From assembly GCF_010389155.1 (NCBI RefSeq), contig NC_057761.1:42890213-42954212 (forward strand): DNA of 64,000 nt, read 5' to 3'. The notes under the pieces are model-generated. The model saw nothing but the letters and a program-made list of their open reading frames with translations. It did not search any database and had not been told where the DNA came from. Positions 33,501 to 46,273 of the stretch are shown here, piece after piece. The number at the start of each line of letters is the position of its first letter. Positions within the stretch are counted from its first letter, which is position 1. A program made the position numbers and the translations under genes. Origin of the DNA: Erigeron canadensis (Eukaryota > Streptophyta > Magnoliopsida > Asterales > Asteraceae).

Positions 33501-36450
33501 AGATATTAATATTTATTTTCCCTTCATATCACATAGTGGCAACGGCAACGGTACCCAATCCGGCAACAACCGGGTTTGGGGGAGGTATGATGTAGAGAGT
33601 CTTACCCCTTCATATCACATAGCATAGTTGCTAATTATGTTTTCAAATTCTCTTTGATGCCTTCTGCAACTTCATCAATATGGTCAATAGAGTAGTGTAT
33701 GAACCTAGACCTTTTAATCGTTACTTTCTTCACACCAATACTCACACTGAAATGTTGAGCCGAAATTATTTTATGCCAAAGAAATTAATATTTTTTTCCC
33801 CGTCATATCACATAGCATAATTGCTAATTATGTTTATAAATTCTAGTTGATGCTTTCTGCAATTTCGTCAATATGTCCCATAGAATATTATATGAACCTA
33901 GACCTTGAGTCACTAAAAGCCAGAAAACATGAAAATTACAAACTGATAACAATAGGCCAAATCCTTCGCCAAAACCAATTAGCATTGTGGTAAATGTAAA
34001 CAATCATAAAGAAAAATCAAATCCATATACATCACTACATGCTATATGTATCTCATTTATTTTATTTCCTTTTAATATGGAGAGAGTTACAACAGAAACC
34101 ATGATTGCTTTATACAATAGCCATAAATACTACTCAACCTACTCGACCATATATAATAACCTCCATGATGCATATATCAGTTAATGAGAAATCAAAAAAA
34201 GAAAATAAAGGAAAAAATAACTGTCTCAAAAGAATCTAACCTGGGAATGCTGAGCACCAACACCAGCTGCAGGACCGTTTGGACCCCTAAACACAATAGG
34301 CACATTGATCTGCCCAGCAGACATGTAATTTGACTTTGCTGCAGAATTGATAATATGATCAATTGCCTGAAAAAACACCAAATTTATATCTAAGTTCATT
34401 ATGCCTGCAACTGGAAGAAAATATAAATATTTCAGGTTGTTATTATTTAAGAAATCAATGTAATTCAGTAGCTAGTGTTGTAGCACCAAATATCAATTAC
34501 ATGAAGAAAGATATGCAAGCTTACTGAAATTTGAAGTTTGTACTAAGTTTTTGAATTAGGCTATTATGAGGTATAAATGCTACTATCATATCCATAAATC
34601 AATTAAATTGTAAATTCATTAAAATCAGAACATTCAAATGTAAAGGCACAACTTGAAATACTAGGCCAACGGAATGGGGATTCTCACCTGCATAGAGAAG
34701 TTGAAAGTCATGAACTCTATCACGGGTCTCAGACCATGATATGCGGAACCAACTCCAATCCCAGCAAACCCAGCCTGGGAATAAAACAAGTAACTTCAAA
34801 TCCGGAAACACTGGGAAAGGATAAAGTATCTACTCACATAGACAAGAATAACTTAAAAACCTCTGTGATAGGGGTATCAACAACCCTTTCAGGACCATAT
34901 TTGTCCAATAATCCCTTTGTTATCTAGCAAAGCATAAAAAGAAATCCTTTATATTGAGAACAAAAGAAATATAAAGATTATGTTTTCTCTTTCGTAAATC
35001 TGAAAAGCATAAAACTCTAACCTTGTATGCACCCTGGTACTCTCCTACCTGCACACAAAAGAAAGATAAGCACGGAAGAAATGAATTCAGATCATCTCAA
35101 AAATTTAAAAATAAAGTACCTCTTCACCCATAACAAAAACATTAGGATCAGCTGCCATTTCCTCGTCAAGAGCAGAATTTAGAGCATCTCGTACTGTCAT
35201 CTGTAACTTGAGAAGTAAGTCGAAAAGCCATCTTTTTTTAAGTAACACTTCGAATAAGCTTACTTTCAACTAAATATTAATGCCAATCAATACAGTGCTT
35301 AACAAATATAATATTTGGATGTATCTACAATTGCAGAAACTTTTCCCAGTGAACTCACGAGCTTAAGTAGTTTATTTATCTTAATGGGACATCTTAGTCA
35401 CTTCAAATCGTCTATCAAAGGTCAAAGCGAGTTAACATGTGAAGCTCTAGTTCGATATGTACATACAATAAAAAAAACCAAACGACTCCTGAGAAAACAT
35501 AAAAATTTAATTATGAAAGGGCAGTGGTGCAATTCCATACATTTTAAAAAATGGGGATTGTTTAAGAACATGTATTGCATAATCTAGCACCCTGCACAGA
35601 TTTTTCTTTCAGACCTCGAACAACTGGTGATGAGTATATAACGCAGCTTGACTACAGTCCCATGCTATAAATGCATAAGCAGGTAAAGAATACATGTGTT
35701 GAGCTACTAAAAAGTAATAACCCCTAAAGAAGCTAGAGCAAGGCCTAATTGAAAATGAATCAAATTTTTAATTGTGTCATACAGGCCCTTATGCGCCCGT
35801 ATACAATTCTTTTAGGGGTGGGGTACAACACACATCAATCAAAACAGCTAATTAATGATCACGAAACTGAAGTTAGATTACACAATACTGAGTTAACCCT
35901 TGTTAAAAACTCACCGTCATCTTTTAATTTCCATAAAAGATTAAATATGTATAGCAATATCTCCTTCGTTCTTTCCATATTCCGCGTATATGATTATTAA
36001 AAATATAAGTTTTGTTACATCCTCTATAGGCACTTTCACTAAAATACTATTCTAAACATTTTCTTTCACAATTTCTAGTCACAAGTATAAATTTTTCTTA
36101 GCAACAATCTAATATCCTCTACAGCAGTCATATAACAAAAAAACACAAACTTCAGAAATAAACAAAACATGAAGAAATCGGAAACTCGAAACGTCACCTC
36201 TTTCGCTCCAGACGAGTAATGTCTCATAGCTGATGCTACAGGCCTTAACCTCGTCATATTATTCCCCAAACCCTAACACACAAATTAAAAAAACTTTATA
36301 TATACAAATATACACTTTTAACAGTTAAATTATATTAATCTGCAATATATTACTAATCATTATCATTTCATTATAATATATATACATATAACAAGTCATC
36401 TGATATACCTGAGAAGCAGCACCAATATTAAGCCTTAAAGCCCCCAACAT
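30539..36450 (-). CDS. Pyruvate dehydrogenase E1 component subunit beta, mitochondrial
   Basis: Fourteen exons, 5' to 3' on the minus strand: 36450-36409, 36272-36198, 35200-35120, 35048-35022, 34923-34861, 34774-34688, 34366-34241, 33316-33183, 32310-32238, 32146-32081, 31614-31576, 31477-31353, 30802-30688 and 30607-30539. All have GT-AG ends and the joined frame gives 373 residues, the family's normal length. Residues 1-38 are a basic, Ser/Ala-rich presequence ([20 protein letters not shown]). The E1 beta core follows: [114 protein letters not shown] and [14 protein letters not shown]. With E1 alpha it forms the thiamine-diphosphate heterotetramer that decarboxylates pyruvate in the mitochondrial matrix. 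Nothing is missing. Introns 7 and 8 hold a SINE fragment and a Helitron. Confidence 0.96.
32521..32950 (+). mobile_element. Non-autonomous Helitron in PDH intron 8
   Basis: It begins TCTATATACTATATTATAAA after a host A, a common plant Helitron 5' end. It finishes with gccgcaacgcgcgggta (a hairpin-forming stretch) and about 10 nt later CTCG, followed by a host T. The expected CTAG terminus carries one change. It is 430 bp long and noncoding, antisense to the host gene. It sits between exons 8 and 9 and leaves both splice sites untouched. Confidence 0.65.
33455..33915. repeat. Tandem duplication in PDH intron 7, one copy split by a SINE
   Basis: Copy 1 is 33455-33728 and copy 2 is 33729-33915. 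Both hold 'aattattttatgccaaaga', 'catatcacatag', 'gctaattatgtt' and 'gaacctagacctt'. Copy 1 is interrupted at 33537-33605 by the SINE fragment. Confidence 0.75.
33520..33622 (-). mobile_element. SINE fragment with perfect 17-bp target duplication
   Basis: The target duplication cccttcatatcacatag lies at 33520-33536 and 33606-33622. The 69-bp insert (33537-33605) contains 'gggtttgggggaggtatgat' and 'gtagagagtctta', which read on the minus strand resemble the 'taagactctctacatca' part of plant Au-like SINEs. It is truncated. The family name is inference. Confidence 0.7.
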
Positions 36451-37011
36451 CTTTTCTATTTTATGAAAATCAACACCTTTAAAATACACAGGGAAAAAAA
36501 GAAGTTAAAAGAAAAAACACAGGAATAAAGTGAGCAAAACGACGTCGGATCTGTAATCGGAAAGTAAAAACCCTGACTACTAATACTATTATTACAGATC
36601 GAATAAAAAATGAAAAATAATTAAGTGATGATAGATATAGATATAGAAATGAATCAGATGGATGAAAATGGTAGGTGTGTGTGCTCACTGTATCGATTGT
36701 TTGATATTCTGATCACCGGGGCGGGTGGCTGTTGGAGAAAGAGAAGGGATGTTTTATTATTATTATTATTATATCACAGAAGAATCAAAGAGAGCGTTTT
36801 GTTGAGAGATGATATGATATTTGTAAATGATATGATAAATACATGTATATTTTTTTTATTTAATTTTTGGTTGGTGGACAAGGGAATTGAATTGTAGAGT
36901 TTACTTGTGTTTTGTTGACGGCGGCCCAATTCCATTTTTTGCAATTATGGATTGGGTTTGGTTTGCTTATGATGACAATGAATGCAAATGAATTTTCAAC
37001 TTTGCTTTCCA
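36451..37011. other. Upstream region of the PDH gene
   Basis: Probable 5' leader and promoter of the minus-strand gene. A (TTA)n run of about six units is at 36753-36771. No TATA box can be chosen with confidence. Confidence 0.35.
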
Positions 37012-37292
37012 CTAACATGATACCCGTGTAATACAGCGATAAGCCGATAATAATGGTGGTGTGATGGTGGCGACGAATGGTGATGGTGGTGGCGGGAATA
37101 ATTGGTGTAAGTAAATGTATTTTATTTAAAGGGGGTTAATAGAGATATTGTATAATATGATGGACTAATAATGTAATTTAATATTGATGATTGATGGTGA
37201 TTTAATTCATTAAGGGTAGTTTGATTAATTCACATGTTCCATTTTTTTAAAACTTTTAACATGAGTTTATAGTTTTTATATAGTAGTATAGA
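37012..37292 (-). mobile_element. Non-autonomous Helitron upstream of the PDH gene
   Basis: Read on the minus strand, it starts TCTATACTACTATATAA at 37292 next to a host A. It ends with a hairpin-like cgctgtattacacgggta and then TTAG (CTAG with one change) at 37012. The interior carries 'ggtggtggcggg'-type sequence also seen in the elements at 55449-56095. Confidence 0.55.
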
Positions 37293-37438
37293 TGCTGAAT
37301 AGTTTCAATGGACCTGTTTTGGTAGAGTTTCATAAGTCAAAAAAATGTAAAATGAGTAACATCACTTAAATGAACCAAGCACCATGTTTCGATTATATGA
37401 TGCAAATATATAAAATTCACCTGTCACTTCTTTAGGCT

Positions 37439-37940
37439 GCATTCTTGAGTTTTTTTTTCCAAAGGAAAAGAAAAGGAAAGATAAGAAAAATCACCTTTTT
37501 TGCATTCTTGAGTTTTTTTTCCAAAAGAAAAGAAAGTGAAGGGAAGGAAAAATCAATGTTTTCCCCCCAAAAGTTTTCTGGCCATTTTGGCCTAATTTGG
37601 AAGGAAACTGATGGAAGTGGTGGTTGCAGGTGGTAGTTGCAGGTTTTCGGTGGTGGTTGCGTTGCAGGGGTGGTTGCAGGCGGTGTTTGCAGGTTTCCGG
37701 TGGTTGTTGCAGGTGGTGGTTGCAGGTTTCCGGTGGTGGTTGCGTGGAAGGGGTGGTTGCAGGTGGAAAGGGTGGTTTCCGGCAGTGGTTGGAGGTTTCC
37801 GGCGGTGGTTGCAGGTTTCCGGCGATTGTTCCGATTATTTTTCTTTCACTTTCCTTTTAAACTCAAGAATGGCTTTTATAAATCTAAACTTCTATCCTTT
37901 CTTCCCCTATCTAATCTTTAAAAAAAAAATTCAAGAATAC
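37439..37940. mobile_element. Foldback element carrying a GC-rich minisatellite
   Basis: The left end gcattcttgagttttttttt and the inverted right end gtattcttgaattttttttt form a terminal inverted repeat. Internal copies of the same end motif lie at about 37502 and, inverted, at about 37861, suggesting nested or double termini. Between them is the minisatellite at 37612-37835. No clear target duplication was found, so the superfamily is open. Confidence 0.5.
37612..37835 (+). repeat. Minisatellite of 'ggtggttgcaggtttccgg' units
   Basis: About nine or ten imperfect units of 18-30 bp built from ggtggttgca and ggtttccgg. It is sharply G-rich on the plus strand within an AT-rich region. All three plus-strand frames stay open simply because the unit lacks stop codons. 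Confidence 0.8.
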
Positions 37941-40814
37941 ACTCTTAGAGTGGTGTCTAAGTTAATAAAAATGTTTCTGACTTTATATAGATTCTTTTGA
38001 CTTTAAAATAAAACCACCCTTTCACTTGTTCCAAAAGCTATGCATCTCTTTATTTCAAATACCAACCATGCAGCATGCACAATCCCCTCTGGCTGGAATT
38101 ATATCACTAATATCAATTTTTAGCTAATCACTTTTGATTAGATAGTAATTAATCTCTTTTTTTTTAATAAATAATTTGTATATTTTAAACAAACTAAATT
38201 CTAGAATAAAGTCATATGAAACTTTGTACAGATTTTATTTTTATGAATTCATAGTTTCAGATAAACCATCAAAGCTCAAATAAATTAACAAAGGGAATCA
38301 CAAGACATATATGGTTTGTCACTTTTAGATCACCTGGTGTAACACTGTAATGCTAGAATCAACTCATATATACACATATCCCTATGACCCTATAGCGCTT
38401 AATATGGAATCTCCTTCGATCTATAAACGTAACTTTTATTGGGTTAACGTTGCTAATAGCTTTGCCGGGAGCATTTCAGAGACCTGTCAATTTTATTACT
38501 TGTGCTATGCTTCGATGTCTTGGTTGATGGAGGGGATCGATTTTATTGGCTTTTGTTATGGGTTCATGTTATTGTGCCATTTCCATGTTTAGCATCGCAT
38601 AAAAAACACAACAAGGTGAAAACCGATAGTTCGGCTTCTGTGGGTGGGACGTGGGAGTTTTTCTTTTAATTGGCTCTATTTTTTTTTACCGCTTTTGCGG
38701 TCACCGTGATTAATGTCTCGAGTAGGATATAGAATAATAGGAAGCTTCGTTACATTCTAGTGTTGTAATTCGCTAATAGTATAATTGACATCTAGCGCCT
38801 TGCTAGTTACTATTACTATTTGTTAATATAACATATTTTTGCTGTTCAAAAAAATTTGATGATATTAAATGGTAGTTGATTGGAGTACCCTCCCTCAACC
38901 AATCTACAGGTACAGGACCACCGAATTTTAGCAATTTGAGACCACGTAATACAAGAGAAAAAGATGTTTACTCTTTTTCTATCTTTCATCTATATTTACG
39001 TGCAAACACATACATCTGTAGAGAATGACATATGCACACAAGAAGCTAATAACATGTTTTTCAAACCCAATTACAAATGTTATTATATTTAGAACCCATA
39101 AACAAAATCTTATTATTCATTTCATCTCCATCACCACCACCACCGATCTATAACCGACCACCAGAATTTAGTAAAAATATAACGATGACAAAAGAAAATT
39201 AAATAAGGTTACATAAAATAATATACTAGTCGGATTATATACCCCATACTAAACAACCTTTGAATACAAATCGAATCTTTAATTCGAGTTGGAACTGGAG
39301 GCGAGATATGAAAGTGATGGAGTGTGTGGTTGCGATGAAAAGACCTGACACTGGTATTGCAATGGGAAAGGCGAAAGGCGATAGTGGTGATGCATTTAAT
39401 AGAGAATAATTTAGAGTAGGAATTTGTACAAAAAGATTAACGATTGGAAAGAAAGAGAATTTGAAAATTGAGAAAATAAAAAAAGAAAGATGCAAAAAGA
39501 TCATGATAGTGTGATACTCTGGTTTCTTCAATTTGAAAAGAAATGGTAAAAAAAAAAATTATTATTATTCTTTTTTGTTAATAATAAGTTGGAGTGTAGT
39601 CCCCTATAATATGTCGTAATTATATGCAAATTTTTTGTTTGTTCAGGACCACTCTAGTTTTATACAATGGAGGGGTACATGAAGCTTTTCCCTATTAAAT
39701 TTACAACAATCTTACTATTTTTTATTTTTTTTTTGGTAATAAATTAATAATGGATTCGAACAGACTAAAGAAAATTCTTCTTTTAGACATATGGATTTGC
39801 TTTGGAAAAATGAAATGAAAGACATGCCAACAGCCAACAGGATTGAAATACTGGTAAAGCCCAAATTATGAACTTCAATTAACAATCTCAATTTGGGCCG
39901 GAAACTCAATACACCGCCAGAACTTGGAGTTTTAGCCCATTTCATTTATAGGCATTATTTCATATTCAAAATCTGCCAAACCTAAACCACAACAAGGATG
40001 TCCATAGGAAATTTGTGATGATATGGAGGGTGTTTGTAGAGAGACTATTGATGTGGGTGATAACATGGAGGATGTCCATCCATGGTTGTTTGTAGAGAAA
40101 GATGGAAAGGATGAGGAGAGATAAAGGTAAAAGACAAAAGTTATTTACGAGTTTATTTGGTTGTTCGTAAGAAGGATGGATATATTATTGTTGTGTGTAA
40201 AAAGTGTTTGTGGGAAAGATGGATGAAAAGCTGACGTAACATGTTGATCAGGATGTTTGTTAAAAGGATATCTTGAACTGATACGGATAACTATTTATCG
40301 TTTTGCTAGTATGTGTGTTTATTCTAAATTATTTTTCACTTAGAGAGTGAAATTTGTGAATTTTTTTATTCCAGTGGTAGTACGGATACAACATGTTGAC
40401 AAAATATTTGGAATTATTTCATTATCATTTGAACACATTGCAATTTAAAAATCATATATTTTAAAAGAAATTTACACTTTCATAAAAAATAAAAATATAT
40501 CATGTTGGTTCGCATACACCCTGTCACTGCTTTACTACTGGATAGTGTCTTGGTTTCATGTCTATCATATATGAATCATATATTACCAGTGACATTGCCA
40601 CATTGGGTTTGCAACTTAACTAGCCATGCAGAGTGGTAAATAAGTCGAGCCTTAATTAAGTGGTTACTTGACTTTGGGATTGTTTAGGTCAATTTCGAGC
40701 ATAATTATTTTGGAGCTGAACTGTACACAAGCCAAGTTTAAAAACGTAATTATTTTGAGTCGAACAAGATAGTCAAGCACTCAAGCTTGACTAGCTAGTC
40801 AAACGAGCATAGTT
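37941..40814. other. Intergenic DNA with a possible LINE 3' end
   Basis: No gene is supported. The stretch 38590-38855 ends tatttttgctgttcaaaaaaa and has the GT-rich, stop-rich look of a plant LINE 3' region, without visible reverse transcriptase. Around 38885-38905 (gagtaccctccctc) and 39665-39680 (gaggggtacatg) are weak inverted ends. Confidence 0.3.
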
Positions 40815-41157
40815 AGGATGATGGCAATGGGGCTAGGCATGAGCTAGGCATGGTCATGCGTAGCGGCAAACACCGCCGCTACGCTTTAGGCATCGGCTAG
40901 GCATGGAGGTTTTAGGCAAACATTGCCACTTAGGCATGGAAGAGAAAGAGAGATATATTTAATTATTTAAGGAGGGACAGGAGAGAAAATAGATATGATT
41001 AGAGGAAAATTGTAAAAGGATGGTGAGGCATGGAGAGACATAGTTGCTATGGATTAGGCATGGTTAAGTATGATTTAGGCATAGAATGATGTGGATGTGT
41101 GTTATTGGTGGATAGCTAAATATGACTAGCCATGGATATGACCATTGCCATCATTCT
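40815..41157. mobile_element. MITE with 'atgatggcaatgg' ends and 'aggcatgg' interior
   Basis: The left end aggatgatggcaatgg and the inverted right end agaatgatggcaatgg match over 15 of 16 positions. The interior repeats 'gctaggcatg' or 'aggcatgg' about eight times and holds a short hairpin (gcgtagcgg / ccgctacgc, about 40858-40882). No clear target duplication. Confidence 0.6.
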
Positions 41158-41282
41158 GGCCGGTATTGTGAGATTTAATTTTGAGCTCTAAAAACAAGAT
41201 CATGTATAATCATAAATAAAGGTCATTGTATATCACAAGTTTGAGCCGAGTCATTTATATAGAAGTCTGGTATATCACACTG

Positions 41283-41485
41283 TTAGTGGAGTGGACGAGT
41301 GGTATCGTTATGTGACCACCTGGATTCACAGATGAAGGTTGCATGTCACAGGTTTAAAATTTGCCAAAGGCAAGTAGCAAAATTATATCTTGTGATCCAT
41401 GTGTACGGATGGTGATTTACCAGGCATAAATTCTATACGATATGCACTCTGGATATCAAGACGATACGTGGGGTTAAAGAGTTCT
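41283..41485 (+). mobile_element. tRNA-derived SINE copy
   Basis: This holds an A-box-like 'tggagtggacgagtggta' and a B-box-like 'cacaggtttaaaatttgcc', then 'aaaggcaagtagcaaaatta'. An inverted relative lies at about 47540-47720, which supports a dispersed pol III-derived element. Confidence 0.5.
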
Positions 41486-41832
41486 CACCCATTTATCATT
41501 TTGGAAGAATACATCCTTAATTTGCATCCACATGGAACCAAGAAATTAAAAAGTATACCTATTCTTAATCTATGAATAGTCAACGATTGAAGTATTGAAC
41601 AACACCAACCCCAAATACTGTATACTTTATGCATATTTATTTTCGGAAGACCATAGTGTTGCGAAATTCCCAGAGACGTCATGAGGAAATAATCGGGGGA
41701 TGATAACAACTATTTGTTACTATATGGGAAAAAACAACCGCTGGTTTTTGAATCTTATTCAAATCACTCATATATATTTAGTCATAAGGAAAAATTTATG
41801 CCTAAAGTCTAAAATATCATCCATTAAACAAA

Positions 41833-41916
41833 ATATATCATATATAATTAAGGCCTTGTAGCTAACGTTTCTTTTTAACGATGTTAGCTGCAAGGCCTTA
41901 ATTAGTTATGATATAT
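41833..41916. repeat. Long-stem hairpin (34-bp arms, about 16-nt loop)
   Basis: The arm at 41833-41866 (centre aattaaggccttgtagctaa) pairs with 41883-41916 (ttagctgcaaggccttaatt) with only two or three mismatches. The size and near-perfect pairing would fit a small MITE or a precursor of small RNAs. Neither is proven. Confidence 0.65.
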
Positions 41917-42499
41917 ATTGTCATCAAGATGTTATCATAATCTATGCTTCCAAGATTATTTGAATCAGGGTCAAATTAACTCATGCATTTGTTTATCGTT
42001 CACTCCTATCTTTTTTTTTTTTTTTAGAACAGCTCATTCACCCCTATAACAAGATAATTAAGCCTGCAGCTTCCTATATCGCATTTTCTATATACTTAAG
42101 TCTATACCAAAACATGGAACATTATAGCAATGAGAACTACATTATAGATGATAGTAGCTCTGATCGAAAAGAAAGATAAGATAAAATTAAGCTTGTTGGA
42201 CACAAAAATGGACGATAACAACTAAATATTTTTGCAAGGATGCAAACCTGTAAAACATACTTCATCTAAAGACCAAGGACGAATAGCAACATCCCCAAAC
42301 GTAGATCAGTAATAAAGTTGCTCCAACAAATTGTTCTACAAGTTTGGGCACAAGTGCATGGCAGAAGACTCAATCAAAGTGGATTGCGTAAATTATCTCT
42401 CTCGGAACTCTTTTACAATCTGTGTATGAGATTAATATCAATATTAACACGCTCCGCCAAATACCATTTGTAAGTTGTATATACCCGAGACGAGTCAAA

Positions 42500-42600
42500 A
42501 CTAACAGGTTGGGTAACGGGTCAAATTGGATAATGCATATGTACAAGTCAAAACAGGTTGGGTTGGGCTAAAAGCTCAACATCTATTTTGTCCTGCGTTT
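42500..42600 (+). repeat. Dispersed 'gggtaacgggtcaaa' element copy
   Basis: It contains caggttgggtaacgggtc, then 'ggttgggttgggctaaaagctcaac' in order and 'ttttgtcctg'. This matches the LRR-intron copy in layout. A further copy lies at about 44840-44945. Confidence 0.45.
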
Positions 42601-45600
42601 ACGTGATTTGTAGATTTCTGACATCGATTGTTTCGTTTACATTTACTAAGATTGGACGTACATAATCAACACCTAGATCTATATATATATATATAGGCTA
42701 GCGACTTCTGACTATTTCAACCCGTTTCACTTTATGCTCATTTTCAACATTTGCCTGTCCCATTTAGAGTGAAATACAGCCCAAATTAAGTACTTGAAAT
42801 CGCCACCTAGTGTACGTATATCAATATCAATACATACAATAATGAAACTATAAAGCCCACAACAAGAAATGTAGCATAACAACATCAACCCATCGACTAA
42901 CAGCTGTATGTTTAACATTTTGAAGCCAATAGAAGGCATTTGTAATTAAGCTTAATACGAAAAAAAATAATAATCCATGACAGTTGAACTTTGATTTCTA
43001 TACATCTTCTTTTGCTTTCTTTCTATTTCTCTTTAAAATCTCTCAACCCCACCCATTCGAGGAAGGAAATTTTGATCCTTGTTAAGCTGATTAAAGATAA
43101 TAGTCATACACAAACCTTGTCTTCCTAAGTTTAAAATAGATACATACGAAAAACTCTTGTGTAACTTTTTTTTTTGAACGGCAAAAACTCTTGTGTAACT
43201 TGATAGATACAAAGAACAGAATGAGGTAGTATGTTCAAACCACACCGAGCTTAGGGAGATAGAAAAATGCTTTTCAACAATTTGATCTTAAATTTCTTCA
43301 TGATGTTTTTGGGAAGACTTCTTACTTTTTAATATAGTATTTTATGTAATTGTAGGCCTTAGTATTAAGACTATCTAACTTGGCTGTTTTGCTTATAGTG
43401 ATATTTACTTGTTTGTTTGCATTCAATACAGATTTAATTATGAGTTATGTTTATCCAAGTATTAGTATTTCAAGGATCTTCCCAGATTTTGTATATGTAA
43501 CATCAACTATTAAGTCACTTTCATTTTCAATGTTAATACCCCACATTATGCTTGATTTTTCATAGCTTTTAAACTTTGCTTTTGCTTCTCCAACATTATT
43601 GGTTTCATACTATTCTAAAAAGGATATCATGACATTAATTTATTAATTATCTCTCGATCTTAAACTTCATCTCATGTCTAAATTGCGTTACTAGCTAGTT
43701 GATCCATTCATTTGAAACAAAACACATGAAATCCCTGTGTTCGGTTCAAAGCAAACATAACACATATTTTTGGCGGAATTTTTTCTGGAATAGGTCTATA
43801 TATCAGACGTCAAAGGCATGATTGTCTACGTACATGACAACATATCGCCTTTGACCAACCTCATAGTCTCATACCTTTTTGACAGGATTGGATGATGTTG
43901 TTGTTGTTTTTGGTTCAAACCGAACATATAAACATGTCCCAACTTCTAAAATGTTGATTCAACTACATCAACACGAGAAATTTCAACCTGAGAAGATCTC
44001 AATCCAATCTTTTAAAAGTATTAAGCCCTTGACATATTGTCAACATTGCTTATCTATTATCCTTAACCGTATAATTAATTAGTACGTATCCTGTCACTAG
44101 CGGCATCAACAAACACTCAAATAGTAATGTAATATACATGTCATATTCATATATATATATATATATGTCATTGTTCACAAATTGCTTTTGTATGTTATAG
44201 ATTTTAATTGGTGTGTAAGCTGTAGATTGGGTGAGACGTCATTATATTCATTGAATGCCTCTCTGTTAAGATAAATCAGAGGTTTCTTAAAAACTACAAA
44301 ATGGATCGATGTGATTCTGAATCTCTAAAAAGATAATGAAGATCCGTCTTTCGGATTTTGTTGGATTATAGCACAACAAGTATGGACACGATTAGTTGCC
44401 CAAAGGCGAAAATTCCTCCACTTCTCTACTGAATAGACTTGTTGGACCAATAAATTCGACGTTGATATATCAAGTGAATACGGATGATATAAGCCCTTTT
44501 TTCCTCATTTTGTGAAAGTTGATTTGAAGTGATGGAATGCTTCGTAACTCTTTTAATCCACTTATTCCTTATTTTGCTTTTGCTAGCTTCTATATGACTA
44601 TATGCCCCCCAAGTGGGAGAGTTCTTGAGGTCCCCCCCTTTCCCCTTAATTGTCATAAAACTTACGTACTAAAATTGTCCATCTCTATTACTACTAGTTG
44701 GAATACTAATCAAACCCATATATGGCCGGTTTCTTGACTTATATTGTTTGTTGCTTGTCGCTCCCCTACATACAAACTACCGATGATGCGTAATCTATGC
44801 AGGTTTGTTAATCGTCAAGGAGGCAAGCGATATATATGCATATAACGGGTCAAAATACAGGTCTCCAGTTAAAAACATATATCACTTTTAATACAGGTCT
44901 AAAACAGATTGAGTTGGATTGACCCATAAACTTTGTCTTATATTTACTTTCTTTCATCCGATCCTTTCATAAAAAAAGAAAAGAAAAAAAAAAAGTTTAC
45001 TCCTATTACATTATTATAATATTTTGAGTAAAATAATTAGTATGGATATCGCATTCTGGCAGCGAACTAGGCATGAGACATGCTAATTACTGAATTACGA
45101 GCTGAAGTATATGGTAACGATTATATGGTAAAACTAATATGTTATTTTTGAAGTAGATATTTATTTTTGAGTCGAATTATTGATAATTATTTTAGATGAA
45201 AAGTTATTATATATTTGTTCCCAGTTCCTACTACAAAGATTGTTATTACACCACAACGAGTTAGAAGATTGTATGTAACATAACATGGCAACCGAATGTG
45301 AAAGAAATTTTAATAATTTAACCAAGTATTTTTTATTTGAACCGTGTCTCATATGTAAAACAAAACATAATAATCTGACTTATTTTATAAGTCGATTAGT
45401 CGATATCGAAACTCTAGCAAGTATATCATGTTGCTTCTATTAATAGAATTTGTTCTTTTTCAAAGTGTTGATTTTCTGTGATTATTTGAAAGGAGTAATA
45501 TATACCATATATATGGGATATGCTAAGGATATATAGGATGAATTATAATGTAACACTTGGTGTAGTTACTTCAAATCAAATGAATTGAAGTTGGGGCATG

Positions 45601-46273
45601 TGACAGGTTGGTGATAATGGGTGGTCGTGATACCGACAAATATCCGGGTCCTACCAACGACCGATATTATTTTAGGTAAAATGTTTGTTTTCTCCGGAGA
45701 AACAAATCTCAACCCCGAACATGCTATTATCACTTGTATTTCATGTATCTAAAGTTGTATACTTTTACGAGCTAGATTTGTCATTTTTATATTCTTTGAA
45801 TAGGGACAACGTTACTATACTTTTATTATCAAAGACCCCATATTGTTTGAATTAAGTATAGAAATTGCGTAAGGTCGCTGTTGCAGAGATTATAAGCAAT
45901 CTATGTATCTATCTTCTTAAAACTCAAATATATATATATGTCCCAAATAAATAGGCATTTAAGGTGGTTGGTTTTCGAATTGTAGACTTATGTATGATTG
46001 ATGTCCCTTTTTTCTATGTTTTAAAATCATTTTCATATTTTATTTTCTGTGTTTACGTGAACATATGCTTTGCACACATCACCTTTGTTTGCATTTCTGG
46101 TTCAAAGTCCATGAATTATGTATCCTATTTTTGATAAATAAGTTACTTTCATTATTATAGTAGAATAAGTTTATCTTTTTCAAAAAATATATGATCAGTT
46201 TAATTATAACCAGATTAAAGACTTGGTTGTTTTTTTTAATTTCATGCTCCACGTCTCAGTTTAAGATCACTCG
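42601..46273. other. Intergenic DNA without supported genes
   Basis: Only short unrelated open frames. (TA)n runs occur near 42680-42695 and 44149-44166. A partial copy of the 'gggtcaaaa' element lies at about 44840-44945. Confidence 0.4.

Noticed and set aside
37611..38000. Three overlapping open frames rich in Val, Gly and Trp
   Set aside because: All frames of the minisatellite unit lack stops; none has an independent start context or domain.
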